From positions 8,716,519 through 8,780,518 of the forward strand of contig JADWOT020000006.1 in the NCBI GenBank assembly GCA_036345935.2: 64,000 nucleotides of DNA. Direction: 5' to 3'. Made by a program: the position numbers and the translations under genes. Below, in pieces: positions 1 to 14,153 of this stretch. Below the pieces are notes generated by a model that saw nothing but the letters and a program-made list of their open reading frames with translations, was not told where the DNA came from and made no database searches. The first letter of the stretch is position 1; each line of letters starts with the position of its first letter. Source of the stretch: Taenia hydatigena. Lineage: Eukaryota > Platyhelminthes > Cestoda > Cyclophyllidea > Taeniidae.

Positions 1-1883
1 TTCTACCAGAAGAACAATAAAACATTGGAACTGTGGTAGTTTATTTTCCTTAAGACCCTCACAAGGTATGTTTTAAATGCAATTCAAACTTCGGTTTATT
101 GCAGGAGTCCATATCCTTTAAACACTTTTTTATCCTGTCTTCTTTGCCTTCCAACATTGAACACACCAATTTTATAAATTTAACGATTCAATTTGAGAAT
201 GCCGTCAATTGTTTTGCGAATGAAGCCCCTAAATTAGGGCTTCATCGAATGAAAACGCAATTTTAATGCAAATAGTGGAAGAGTCGTCTTGAATCACATT
301 CCGTTCATGTACCTGGGTCTTCGTTTGAATATAGAATTGAACCTTGTTTGTGTTAATTTATGTGGTGCTTCTAACAACTTTGTGATTGATGGAAGCGTAG
401 GTTCGCCGCAAACTATCACCCACTTAAGGAACAGTGCCATTTTTCGTTTGCATTCCAAGGTTTTTTTATTGTATTGTTGCTTGCACAATGGAGCAAACCG
501 ACGCAATCCTCCGTCTCTTCAGAGCCAAAAAGGTCGTGCGTTTTATGCCATGAATTGTCGCACCACTTACATGGACTCAAGTTGATACTTCTGTGTCATG
601 GAAACCTTTGTTCAGTGAGGGCAGAGGAGTTTTACCAAATTCATCACTTTTTTTTGTCCTAATGAAACAGCAGCCCGCATGCGTGACGTGGCTACACGAG
701 TGAGTGCCTCTGTGGGAAGAAACCACAAATTGTGTCGACTTTAGGTTTATACGCTGGAAAAAATCTCTTCCATGGAAGATTGAGTGCCCACGTTATTAAT
801 CAGCAGGTGAAAATGATGAATGGTAGACTTTTGTGTGAAAAACACAAGGATTTATAACGTAACAGTTGCCCATTTCGCCGAAACTACGGTGCGGAGGATT
901 TGCACAGAAATGCTTTGAATATGCTTCATATTCAGCCAAGTTATCTGGGAAAGGTGTCTATAACTAATTAGGTTTACTAGAGGAAAAGTGCCTTGCGCAT
1001 CTCACAATATGAGCCTTCAAAACGACACTCTAATTGCGAGGTCGAACCACCGCAAAAGCCACTTCTCGTTTTGAGTGGGTGCTAAAGAGCTCATAGGAGG
1101 CGCATGTTGATTAAGCCAGATCTTAAAGAACAGGTCTCTGGCCATCGTTCATACTTCCCGTAACTCAAAGTGACGCATTAGAATTTACCTCAGAAAGAAT
1201 GCTTAATTATACGAACTCTACGTTTTTCTCCTAGTGAAAGGACAAAATTGTGGTGCACAAAGTGTGCAGCCTAGAAAGTAGGCTCTCCACTTGGGGATGC
1301 TGCTCCATAGATGTAGCAGCTTAGGGTGACATTTGTCCAATCCAATCCTTGCAATGATATTTTGAGCTTGATAAGGACTTGACGAATTGTGGAGAAGGGA
1401 GATTCCTATCATTTTAGAAGTTTTCCTCCACACGTGATGGGCACACAGGTGCACAGAAATGTTATTTTCGCTGATGGCGGGCAAACTGGAGTTAACACTT
1501 ACTCCTTTGTGGGTGTTTGGAGTTTGCTTTAAACGTGTTTTGAAATTGTGACAACTGGAGAGTACTTTGGACGTTTAGAAATTACCGCTATTACAAAGAA
1601 ATGAAAATTTATTTTAGATGGAAACGAAGACAGCATATATGGCTATGCACACACAAATACACATTCACACACGTACAACTCCATCCTGTCCTTAAAATGA
1701 CCACGGAGGTGGCAATAAAAAGTGTTTTCCTACAGGTGAGGAGAGCTAAGACATGGAAACACGAAAATACGGGGATGCACCGGGGTGTTAAGTCAAATTT
1801 TTATGGTTCTGACCCCTGCCTGTTGCAGATGCTTGGGACACAGCCCTGCGTAAAGACATCTAGCAATTCGCTTACTAATCGGA

Positions 1884-1910
1884 GCAATATCTGCTTTTGG
1901 CAGATATTGC
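1884..1910. repeat. Perfect inverted repeat, 11-bp arms
   Basis: The arms GCAATATCTGC (1884-1894) and GCAGATATTGC (1900-1910) are exact reverse complements separated by a 5-nt spacer. A transcript would form a short perfect hairpin. The stem is much shorter than a microRNA precursor, and I see no known flatworm microRNA sequence in it. Confidence 0.6.
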
Positions 1911-4900
1911 AATCATCCTGCTCTACCCTACTTCACTTCTTCCAACTCTGTGTGATTTATTGCATCAAGGCGGGATTATTTATGATAATTAGGCCCTATT
2001 TTGAGGAGATAAGCGTCCACTAATCCACCCAAGTGTGATGAGAGGCGAAAAGAACACATGGAGCAAAGGTTTGGTAAGTCGGTTTTTTACTCTATAGCAG
2101 GTCGGAAATAACAGCATTATTTACATTGCCAATGGGCTCACAGTGTTTCAACTTATTTACAAAAAGGAACAAGACAAATTGCACTAATCGCTTGTGCCAA
2201 ACAAAATTCAGCATGTTTGTGAAAAACACCCCCTTATGAGGCGATTAACTTCAAATATATCCAAAAGCAAAGCTTACAATCACGTACTTAACGTTTGTGT
2301 TTATCACACATTAACAGTTTTTCCTCTAGAAGTTCTGAATCAACTTATCATGTTTATTTGGCGAATTGGACACTTCAGCTATTTAGAGGAGAGTAATTTT
2401 GTGCCGAGTTTTTATCCAACAAACAACTAATTTGTACGGTTTTTGCAATGAGAAAAACTGAGTGGAGGAAGATTGAAAAATATAATTGGGTGCAATCGCT
2501 AATCTACACCGCTTTGCCAGGCACATGCCGTCTTTTCACGAATTTCACTTTGTTGAGGTGTGCCGAGTGGATGCACCTCGGCTGTGAGTGTTTAGCCTTC
2601 AGCATGCGAACGATTGCGTCCTGCAGTTCACCACATGGTGGAGCCACTTCCATCAAATTTAACCGACGTGTTGAGGCATGAGGATGGGTTAAACATGGGC
2701 GGGGAGTGGTAGAGAGCACAACGGAAGATACTGCACCGATGGGCAGACGTAGAGCCATGCTTTAGAATGCGAGAGAACATTCAAATGTATAACAAAAGTC
2801 CTCCCAGATTACAAAGAGTAGCTGCAGCAGGCAATCCTGCTTACTAGGTATGTTTGAAATAATCACATCCAACAAAAAAAAACTGCCGCAACTTAGAGTA
2901 AATTTTGTGTCCACTGCTACTTAAAACCCACGCCAAGCTGGCTAACCTGGAACTGCGCAAGAGATTAGAGGAGGGAAGAAAGCACGATTAATCAGGGCAT
3001 CTCTGGGATCTCCCACAATTTGCATGGGATGGGAGAAAGTTTTTAAAACCCTGATGTCATGGAACTAATGCCTGAATCTACCGCCTAACCTTGGCTGACT
3101 GCTAAGAGAGGAAAGTTGAAAATGTGTTGCTATATCAGTCATACCACTGCTAACCTGTTCGCATCGTTTTCAAATGCACCTAGGCGATAAAATTTTTCCT
3201 TATTTAACTAATTTATCTCTTCACAAGACTTTACCATTTGACGTTGCCCACGGAGTCATCTCGACTGGCTTCATTTTCATGGTGATAAGTGACTGAGTTG
3301 AAAAAAGAAGAATTATGCAAATCTTGCTAGAAATAAGCTGAATTATTTGAAATTGCCTGGCAAAAAACATTTGGGTACAATCATGTCAACTTCACACTGA
3401 CTGACTTGGAGTGGCAAACAATACACCAAACATGTTGATAAATGAAAAACTTATCAGTTTCAAAGTTTTCCTCACTCACCAATTCTTCAAAAAAGTCCTT
3501 CTAAAAGTCCATTTCACAAGTTCAAATGTAGCGATTAACAACGTACGAATACCATTAAAGGATACCAAAATTTAACCAGGATGAGGTGAGGGATTGTGTC
3601 CTCGGAGGTTGTGGCCTAAACCAGTTGTAAAGCGGAGTCAGAAGTGCTGCTGTAGAAGTAGCAATTGAAGCCGGTTAATAGTCCTAAAATAAGAGCCTCT
3701 TTCGTCGGCCTCTTCGTATGGATTCGCGATTGCGTGAAAGTGTGCGTCTGTGTGTGTGTGTGTATGTGTGTGGCAAGTGCCATTTAAAAACCATTCCTCC
3801 AAGACAAATGGCAGTCAACATCAGAAGACATCTTTGTGATAAACACTCTCTCCGCCGTACATCGCCTCGGAGTGGTGAAATAGCAAAGTATACAAGAGTA
3901 TGGCTGATGATTATGTAGCTGATTCATAAAACAATTCACTGAATGAAAATGAAACCGCAACAACAATTTGTAGTCATTTAATAAAAAGAGTGGCAAAGTT
4001 CCTTTTTAGAATTATAAATCTATCTCTTCATTTAAAGTAAAAATTATGTTAACTTGCAGTACCGAGGCAAGATGGAATGGCAAACATAGTGTGGTATTTA
4101 AATGGATTAGGATTGCTTAGCATTGCCTAATTTCTCCACTCTTTCCTTGCGCCACGATGAAATTAAGTTTGGTAGATAAGCGATTTTTATCTCCACTTAA
4201 TTCGAGTTTCAGATCTTTTCCCAGAGCGAAGTGCATCCTCGTTTTCGTGTGACACTCTCGACTGCTTGACAGTCAGCGTTGCTTGAAAGGGGAACAAAAC
4301 GCGTCAGAAATTTAAAAGAAAAACGACTTTTTGCAGTCAAATTAGGACAACAATGAGTGTGTTGGTTCATGCGCTGCTGACAGGCTTGAAAATGACAAAT
4401 TGCTCCGACAAGGGAAAATGTCGACTTGGGATTTGGCAAAGTTTAGCACACACGCACATACACACACATACACAAACACTGAATCCCAGTGGTTTGATTC
4501 TGTTGCCTCTGACTGTATTAGCAGAAATGTCAGATTCATTTACGGCTGATGTGAAGGCTCGATTTTACGAGGGGCCATTGCCTGCTGCATTTTTCACCTT
4601 ACCAAACTGGAATGTTTTGATGAAAATGCATCCTTTTATTGGGATGGTTTCATTACGACCATTGCATACCAATTCAGATCATCCACTTTTCAAAACTGCA
4701 GGGACACAAATTGTGTACTAATTTTGGGTGATTTAAATGTCTGCGAGTCCGCCCTAAATCAGATTTCAGACGCAGTCGAATGGGTCATCTTAACCTCTAA
4801 TGCCACTTAAAACTCTCCACACTGTCAGGGGTGATTAATGGATTGATCTTCAATGAGCCTATTGGTGCTATTTATTGCTCCCAATTGTTCAATTTTTAGC

Positions 4901-7900
4901 AAAGTGTTAATATTTTTAATAAAATTAAACATGAGTAGATGAACTCTGCCATGATGTAACCTATTTTATTGGAACATGGATAAGCATTTTTTTTCCGGCT
5001 TTTGTAGTAAAAGGTTCTTTTGCAAGATTTTAGTACTTCCTTTAGCGCACCAAATTCGAACACTACTTACAACACACGACACCTTTCACAGTCAGCGCGG
5101 CAGCTTTCTCAGTAGAGTCTCATGTGGACTTAAACACTTGATTGGGCTCTTCGGAAACATTCCTCGTCCCACGTGTATGGCGTTTCAATAAAACTGCTGG
5201 AATGTCTGAATTTTCACAAAAATAATTTATGCTAGCAAGACAGGAAATCAACAGTTCCCAATAAGTTATCTTGAAGGCGGGTCCGTCATTGCGCAAAAAC
5301 GGGCCTATTTATGCACGAACTTAAGACAAGCAAAACCATATACAGCAGGCAAGTACAGCCCGTGGGAAATCTTGATAAACTAGATCAGTTGTCCATAATA
5401 TTACTGCTTTGAAGGTTGCAACTTATTGTGTAGCTTGATGCTGTATGAAAAGTGGTAAATAAGCACCTGCGGGAAATTGCTTAAGAGGCACCAGCATTTG
5501 TGCAGTTAGTGTGCCCGAACTGAGTCAGTTGTTTTGCAGTACCTGTGCTGTTTAAATGCATCTTTAAGGTGAATCAACCTGTTCGTTCAAGACGTTTGAC
5601 GATCCGAAGGGAAGAGCTAAACGAGGAATGCGCTGCTCGTTAGTGCTGCTTCCAAAGGATGAACCTGTTGACAGTGAAGAACATCAACACCTTAACGAGC
5701 AAATTTGAGGTTGTGCCAAAAAAGAATCATGAAGAATAACTAATCGGTAGTCTACTAAAGAGTAAGTGATTTAAATATCGCTTCATCCCGTCTTTATACA
5801 TTAAAAAAGAGAATAACCCACTTTGGAATATTGTTTTAGCAACTGAAGCAGACTTTGTGCCAGAAGCAAAACATGTTGTAGGAATTTAGGGACCCTATAA
5901 AATCGGCTATGTGAAATTAGGGGTGACAGCAAAAACTTATAAAAATTTGCATCTATTAGTGCAACAGGTGTACATAGCATTTCAAAAAGCCAGGATGTGC
6001 TGTTTTGGAATCCGTAGTAAGCTGCATTTGACATCTATTTCACCATTAGTGGTTGCGCGGCGATACAGGTATTGTTAAGTTTGCAGTGTCCGGAAAAACG
6101 AAAGCCAAAGCGCGTGTGAAGTTTGCACCTGAGCCTACGTCTGCGCCATGAGCATTGTCACAGTTAGCACAAGCCATGGTGATCTCGTAAATGGGTCAAT
6201 GAAATTTCTGCATTAGATGCCTCACCCAAACTTTCACATAAAAACCGCCTCGCCACACCACACCACGCCAGGCAGGCTCCGAAAGGTCAGGTTTGTGCCG
6301 TGAAATGCCAAGCATGTCATCGCCTAGTGCGGTGGAAGACGACATTTGGCGTCGATGGAGGAGGGCGCAAATGCCACGCCACTTGGATAGAACTCTCCGA
6401 CAAAGTAACATCAGAAGTAGCAGCCAGAATAAAGTACTCCACCTACGTCTCCACCATTCCTCTCTCCATCCCTCTTCATGCCTTTTACTTTTAAGCTCCC
6501 TCACTCCCGTTCAGCGGCCGTATGGAAGAGAACAGTAAAGGAGGAGGAGGCAGCTCCTATGTGTGGGCGTTTGCACTGTAGGTCGCGTGATCAAGGAAAC
6601 CGTGACCTTTTGGTGATCCAACCTTTTGTATACTGCCCTATTTCTGCTTACAGCTATTATCACCAATTCACTAATGATAGTGAACAAAGTAATTAAAGTC
6701 TGGTCCGCACTTTTTCCTTAACATTAGTAAATACGCCACTTTAAAATCACAAGACTGGGAACACTTAGACAAGATTACGGTAACAAGACGGAAGAATGAA
6801 TAATGATTGCAGCATGTTTTACTTTAGTTACATATATTACAAATGAAATTGATCACCCCTAAATCATTACGTAGTATACGATTTTCGCGAAATTTTCAGG
6901 TGTATACCATGGTTGAACGATTTGTTATTTATTTATTAGTCCAGTGCCATCTTTGAAATTAGTTTGCACTGGGTGCTTAATGTTCATTCGAGGAAATTTT
7001 TTGGAGCCATTAAATCATGGGACGCTTCATTGCAAGTTAAAAAGGGCTTTAACGAAAAAGAATTTGGTATTTTATTGGACGAACAGAAAACATTCGTAAA
7101 ATTGCGCTGCAAGCGGATTGGACTCCTTCAAAAGGAATGCAGGCACTATCTACGTCGTAAATCGGATTATTACTTCTCTCTATACATTCCCAACAGTTGT
7201 ATGCTTGTTGATGAAATTCGGCTCCCTCCATCAAACCCTCATTCACTATCAACAATAAATACAAGTAAAATTATTTTCACCCATTTCTTTCAGCATTTGC
7301 TTCATTATATGCCGATTTAATTTTAAGCCATCCTTTAATTTGCCAATTTCGGATGAGTTAAGGTTTAGAAAACGCGGGAAAACGGCATATTCTACATGAA
7401 AAATTGGATGAAAGCCAGTTATCTTGTACTTGTTTCCTAATTCAGTGCATTAATCTTCTTCTGGCATTAGGTGAATTCTAATATTTTTATAACCATTCTA
7501 AGGGGGTTCAAATTTAAAGGTAAGTTTAAAGAAAACTATTCCTCAATTAGTCATTTAACAGAGCAATAAGCAACTCCTAAACTCTTGAGACTGAATTGGA
7601 AAACGTTTCAAAGATTTCTGTTTGGAGTGGGATGGAGGCGCTCTCTAATCGACCACGCCAACAAACCGATTGCAAAGTCTGCATAGCTTGATTCCTTTTC
7701 GAAAGTAAATGAACAACTTACAAACTTAAAGTAATGCCAAGGTGTCGCAGGTCCTCCTCCTTTGCCCGCATCGTCCTCTACTGCAGTGCCGATTTTAAAT
7801 AAAATCGTAGTCTCTGGATGCAGAAAACGAGGCTTTAATATTGGGATTTTTTAGTTGGAAAAATTGCTGTCTGAATGAAAATAAACTTATGCTGCCTAAC

Positions 7901-9949
7901 AATCAAAGAAAGGTTAATTGGTGCATATTACGCAGTTCAGTAAATGAACTTGTCAAGTAACACGGGTTCGTGCATGATAGCTTTGAAACTCTCTGAGTTA
8001 TGCTTTATGGTTTATGTTAGGCTGTACAAGTAAAAATAAATTGGATCCTCTTAATTTGCAAATAAAAAGCATTAATATGGAGTATTTACTTAGGATATGT
8101 ATGTGTATCAAGAAAGTAGGTTGCACTCCTCTCCCCCACCCAAGTCTTCTTCCAATGAGAAAAATAAACGGTCACAATGCTTTTGAATTAATTAGTCACT
8201 TTTTCATTTATACGAGTGCTCCACACGGTTAGCACGATAGCACACCAATCATCTTCGATGGGATGGTCAGTAAGGCCGCGGAACAGGTGAGGGTCGAAGT
8301 TTTGTGCGAAGGGCGGTTCATAAAATGCCGCAAATTTGCCGTTCCCTGGTTTGCAAAGTCATGAAGAAAGGGCACTTCAAACTATGAGAGCTATGAGTTT
8401 TTCGTGATTACATTTAGAGACTTAAAAAATAACTGGGGTTGGACTTTTCTTGCCCTCTTAAATTTAAGCGACGTTTTAGCTCTTGCAAGGCGAGGACGCT
8501 GTTAATGGATTAACTTTCTTAACTTTGGGTCGAAAATGATTTTCTTTGCACCTAATAATCAAAAACGCATGCAAAGTTAATTGAACCGCGATGAGTGCAT
8601 CCATTGATGTGCACATTTGATCAAGGTGAGCCTGGTTTCGTCATGCAAGAAGCATGCATAATAAAATTATGCAGGTTTAGGCTAAAAATACTTGGAATTT
8701 AAAAAAACCGATGTAAAAGCTGCATAGGAAGTGGTAAGGGTGATGAAATCGTTAACGTTCTAAGGACGCAAGAGTCCTTAGACATGCATTTTATTCATTA
8801 ATTTATTACTCATTTCTCCTGCGTTTTTTTTACTTTGTGCGGAGGGTTGGACGGTGCTATGTATTGTGTTTGAAGCGTGGCATAGCACATCGCAGAAAGT
8901 GTCATTTGCGGAGCCACTCTAATTCAGTCAGTCTACCTCACTGACTCTACCGAGTGATAACAGGTTTCCCACCTCCTCCTCCTCTTTGGAAAATGCCATA
9001 ACAAAGAGGTAGTTTTCCCATGCCGATGAGCAATGCACTAACCCAGTACTTTCATTGCTTCCACAATAGTGGTGCTTTTAGTAGTTGGAGATACTTTGTT
9101 CCCGCGTTTCGTCAAAGGAAAACCAATTTTTTTAAACAGAACAGCTGCACCGTAATGCAAACGTGTCCCAAGTGCGAAAGATCCTCAACAAAGATGGAAG
9201 ACAAATTAGAAACCCACTTTAAACCACTAACTTCGCAAAGAAATGTTTAGAAAAGGTGCCAGTTGTACGCGATTTCAAACAAATCCTTGAATAAGGATTG
9301 TGATCCCATTTTGTAGGCGTTGCAGAATGGTGGTTTCGCAGGTAGTCATTACATTAATGGGGTGAATTTGCTCGAGATCTTTCGCAGATTTTTGTATTTC
9401 AACACAATCCAAAAGTCTACCTAACATTTGCACTAAGCTACAGAAAGTTCCTCCTAGAGGCATTGAAATCCAGGCTAGAAACCTTAAAAAGTAAAGTAAC
9501 ACAAACAATGCAATGAAATTGAGAAATTTACCAAGGTGATACTGATAAGTATTCGTACGTCAACTATTCAAGGTTATTTGTAAGAGGGTATGCTTTGTCT
9601 CTCATGTTCCCGAATGCTTTAGAAAGACTACCACCAAGGGATGCTTGTCTCTTGTACTGAACTTGCGATCCCTCTCTCGATTCACATGAAAAGCTGCTCT
9701 CACGTGGTGCAAAAAAGTTGACCTCCCTCCCTCTGCGGGTGGGAGGACTTTTGAGCTCGCCATTCATTTCCCACCGCCTTTAACGTTGGCACCGCTTCTG
9801 CTGCTGCAGATATTGTTGTTGCTGTTGGTGTCATCATCTTTTGTGCAAAGCCCTCCTCACACGCTCGCTTGCGTGCGTGTGAGCCCGTGGGGATTTAATT
9901 ATTCAACACACAACAGTCAACAGGCAAGGGCTGGCATTTCAAAGGCGAT

Positions 9950-10055
9950 AGGGAGAGGAGGGAAGAAGGGGAGAGGAGAAGTGGGAAGGCAGTCATTAAA
10001 CAAGTTTTCCTCCCACTTCGCCCTCCCTTTCCTTCACATTTCCTCCTCCGCCTCC
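9950..10055. repeat. Polypurine block followed by polypyrimidine block, self-complementary
   Basis: A G/A-rich run at about 9950-9988 is followed by a C/T-rich run at about 10007-10055. Inside them, GAAGTGGGA (9978-9986) and TCCCACTTC (10011-10019) are perfect inverted repeats. The pair could fold into a hairpin or a non-B structure. No gene is apparent nearby. Confidence 0.5.
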
Positions 10056-13000
10056 TGCCTGGCAGCATGTGCGTGCGTGGACTTTTCACTCGCTGTGAAT
10101 GGGTAGGGAGATAATCTGAGTCATCAAGAGATTCAACGGAAAGCGGAAATTGCTGGCAATTTACAATGCTACAGAACTGGGCTGCAGCATTAGAACTGAT
10201 GGAAAATATGTGATGAAGGAAGAGAACACTAAATCCAATGGCAATAATAATGACATGGAAATGGCGGTTTTACCACTACCTACATATGCAAATAAGTGAG
10301 TGGGGATTTTTAAGTAGTTTCTTCGCAGCATTTAGTAGGATTTAAGGCCCACTAAATGTGCTGGAAATGGCGACCAGTAAGTTCAGGGCGCTTTTTATTC
10401 CTGAACACGGTGAAGCAATATTTGGAGAAGTCTTCATTTTTATTGTTTTATCAATTCGCTTAAAAGTCCGACAACAATTTTTTGCAAATGTGGAACAGAT
10501 ACGTGCGTGTTCCACTAATCCTTTGATAATGGAGCCTTCATAACGACAACCGTCTAGCTACTTTCCACGGATAGCTTCATGTGTCCTGGCAGCGGCACAA
10601 AGCAGAGATTCCACTTGGATGGCGGAGGTACAGTTGACACCTCGCCACCGACACTCAACTGATGTTCTGTTTCTGCAAGGTTTCACTTTCACCTTGGCAT
10701 TAACACCAAAGCCTGCAGTTATTATTGCCATCATAAATATTTTAAGTGGATTCTCTTGCTAAATAGGAGGATTTTAATTCTTGATGGCGCTATACGCGTT
10801 TACATTTGACGCAACAAATACAACAGTCTAATTGATGTAGCTGCATACATGTATGCCGGTCACTGTTAAGCGCTGGAATTTTGGTCCAGATATCCGGTAC
10901 TTAGATCTCATAAAATGCGCTATGGTTTACGAGCCCAAGTAAAAGCTTAGTAGGTTAAATAAATCGGCAATCTTTGGAGTTATCGCATGGTAGTAAATAT
11001 CGCCTATTTTTTATTCGCTAAAATGTCTTCACGTCGAGGAAAATAAGCCGTGTTGATAATTTTACAGTTTGGCAAGATTAGTCAGTCACCTTTTAACGGC
11101 TTCTAGGAGTCAGGTTGGTTGCTGCGCTTAGCTTTAGATTCGGCTAGAACTTTGCAAGCACAAATCAACTGAAGGGATAAAGTGGCATATGCATCTTGGA
11201 AGCGTACTCATTGCATGCCGACGTTTTTTTGCGGCAACATAAAAAGTGATCACAGAGTTGCCAAAAATGGATCGACGTTGTTGAATCGGCTTCTGACGTT
11301 GCCGTGACTCATGAGGTAATCGCTGCTCGCGTCATGACACAAGTCGGCAGGACCTTGTGTCAACAGGCCCATTGAAGGTGGGAAGAGTATTTGCCACTTA
11401 AAGCTCAAATCAGATTTGCAAAACATTACGACAATTAGATTTACTTACAGCACAGGGCAGCATAAAATAATGCACACTAAGTTTAACAAGAATAATCTGT
11501 TTCGTATTGCTCTGTTAAAAGCACTTGAACGCACCATCTCAACGAAAAGCTTGGCCGCCAGACAGCAATTAGTATAACCTCCAAACTAACTTTCCGATTT
11601 GGTTGAAGCATTGTTGTCATCATTTCCTACTCTGATCATCCTTGTTCAAGGTGAATAGATGAGTGAAACGAGGTATCCGTATGAGAATACGAGTATGTAT
11701 AAAACAATCCCATCAACTCCTAAGTAGAGACTTGCATAAATCTGTTGCTACAAACGTATGACATTCACAGATTTTGGACGAATTTATGTCGAAGAATTTG
11801 GAAATGATTATGCAGCAGACCATAAACTTAAAGAAATTCAAATCTGATTAAATGAAGGAAACCTAATCAAATATTGACCTACTCATTTGCTTGCCCATTT
11901 ATTGGTGTAAATACGAAATTGGTGTTGACTCTTTGTGAACCAATTAACAATTCATTCGAGAAGCTTGTATTGAAACAACGGGACAAAAATAGCGATTTCT
12001 TTGGTGGCAAAGCTTTATTTGTGACTGAACTGTTAACAGGCAAGTATTACCACAATTGCAAACTAGTGGAGTAGCTAACTTCCTTCATTTAAGAGTTAAT
12101 AAATGCAACCTTTATATGGGGAAGCTAAGATTCGCATTTGATTGTGCTAATTTGCCTCCCTGCAGAAATCTGTCTGGAAGTCAACTCAAGGACGTAAAAT
12201 TGGTTTTACTGAAGAGCATTTAAGTAGAGCGCCTACCACGAGGTGATTAGACAAATGAGCTTAGTGATATGCTGCTCCGTTTTTCGTCAAAATTTTGGAA
12301 GGTCTCGTTGTTTACACCTGTTATACTATGCAGATTTTTCCGGCCACTGCTTTGTTAGGCATGCAGTTATTCCAACGCTAACTCGTTCAGAGTTTATATG
12401 ATTTAAGTGTAAGTTAAGGAACTACTTCAATTTTACATAATTTTTTTATCATATTAAAGAACGTCATATTTTGTTTAAAAGAATTTAATGCCTATTCATG
12501 AGCTTTTTTTGAAATCTTCATAAGACCATCCTGGAAGAGGATGGTATGAAGGTTAGAAGACTGAGAGCGATTTTAAAAATCTAATCATATTAAAGCAAAT
12601 AACCTGCATACTTGTAGGACATAGGCACGTTCATTTTTTAAAATGCTGTCCAATTTCATAAATCCGAATGAGTTTCCAGAACTACTTTGTCGGAAGTCGT
12701 ATATTCACTATTTCCTTGTTTAGTTGCTTGAATGGCTTTTGAAAGATAAACCTTTCGTAGATGGTTTCGATGGAACCGCTCACATCTTGTTGAATCAGAT
12801 ACCAGCTTCTTTTTCCTATGACAAATGAAAAGTGCTTTTGTAGTTGGCAATTACCGTTTGGAAAATAAATACACTTTTAGAGATTTCATCCGTTCGGCGA
12901 CTTGGGTTAAATGGCTTTTTAACTCTCCTCTGCGGTACTCGTGACGAGAAATTCCAGACACCATATCGAAATCATCTCAGGAACGTCCAATGTTTGTGGC

Positions 13001-13164
13001 TGATTATCTCATCTATTGCACTAGTGTAAATTTGTGCGAAGAGGTAAAGCAAATGGATGGTTCTCAAGGAATTGGCAATACCACAGGACCTAATTTGCAT
13101 GGCCTACGTAATAGAAGGATCGGACTGCGAAGTGGGTGGATGGCAAGTATAGTTGCGGCAAATA

Positions 13165-14153
13165 CTACCTTGCATTAGCTTCCTTTTGTCTCTCGGATAG
13201 CTTAAATGCTGCAAAGGAAGCAGAGTCTTGATATTTTCCACGTCCATCGAGAAGTGAGAGGCTTGGCAGTGTTCTCCACATTAAGAGGGCGTAATTGGAA
13301 TCGTAGCATATCTGGTTTTTGCGGAGATCAACCACTTCTATCCCGTGTATCCGTTTCAATTCATTGACGGTTTCCTTTCAAACAAGTGGGAGTCAGATCA
13401 GCTTTAATGTGTCAATAGAAGCGATAATTTGAATGTTTCCCAAGAATGCTTGCGAATGGCATTGGTTATGCTCCACACAAGGCAAAATTTGATCAGGTTT
13501 TAACGCTTAAACTCAAGTAAATTTCCATATAAATCGTGGTGACCTAAAGTTTATACTACAGCTCCAGAAACCTTATATCAACTTGCTTCTCCTCGGGAAC
13601 GCCTGAAAGCTCCTATTGCCAACCATTCTATCCTTGACAGGCTCGCAGAAAGGAGCATGTGTGTTCTATGTGAATAAACAACAACTGATGGCTCAGTGTT
13701 TCAATTGGCCAACTGATAAGTCACTGATCAGAGGCATCTCAAAATTACACCTACTTCAGTACTGTCGATTAAATTTCTGCTCGCAGAAAGCACTCTCAGA
13801 CAGTGTAGATTCTTAAGCTCCCCTTGAATGGAGGTTAAGTAGTTGTCATCGAGGTGCAATTCCTCGAGGCCACAACATTGTAGCAGTCCCCCACACAGGC
13901 ACCTCAGTTTGTTCCCGCTAAGGTTCAGAACACGTAAACAGGGCAGTGCACCTAACACCTGAGGCGGTGGCAGCGCTCTCAGACCCGCGGTTCCCAACTC
14001 CAGCTGCGTGAGGCATCGAAGCGGAGGGCGGCCCAACGTCTGAGTACGCCCATCACGCCCCCCCGTGCACCACGTCTCTATCCGCTCCGCCAAGATCTGT
14101 CTCGCCGCTCGCACATTTTCCGTCTCCACGCCTTCTTCTGACACTGAAGTCAT
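13165..14153 (-). CDS. Small leucine-rich-repeat protein, two exons
   Basis: The gene has two exons on the minus strand, 14153-13755 and 13374-13165. The joined frame runs from an ATG at 14153 to a stop at 13165 and gives about 202 residues. After an N-terminal part rich in charged residues come successive LRR units of the LxxLxLxxN type, such as LRVLNLSGNKL and LEELHLDDNYL. The second exon carries another unit (VVDLRKNQI) and ends in a segment like an LRR C-cap (LPSLSLLDGR). Exon 1 stops at a GAA codon before a GTAGGT donor, and exon 2 resumes in phase 0. LRR proteins of this kind are protein-binding scaffolds. I cannot assign an orthologue or partner. The N-terminus and the second acceptor are the weak points, and more 3' exons are possible. 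Confidence 0.6.

Larger units (their letters stand above)
1..13164. other. Long gene-free stretch
   Basis: I find no reading frame here that I can tie to a protein family. The open frames are short, mostly lack an ATG or splice context, and are not conserved in any way I can recognise. The stretch contains AT-rich unique sequence, a short GT-rich microsatellite near 3748-3772, a CA-rich one near 4447-4475, a perfect 11-bp hairpin at 1884-1910 and a purine/pyrimidine-rich patch at about 9950-10055. It may be intergenic DNA or part of a large intron of a gene lying outside the window. Confidence 0.6.

Noticed and set aside
1601..2023. A 140-residue ATG frame
   Set aside because: No family, biased composition and no splice or polyadenylation context; a frame this long is plausible by chance in a 13-kb gene-free region.
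6964..7320. A 118-residue frame in AT-rich DNA
   Set aside because: It starts at TTG and has no recognisable domain or neighbouring exon.
9786..10106. A 106-residue frame beginning with a signal-peptide-like Leu run
   Set aside because: It opens at TTG, not ATG. The Leu run comes from CTG/TTG simple sequence, and the rest crosses the purine/pyrimidine repeat blocks.
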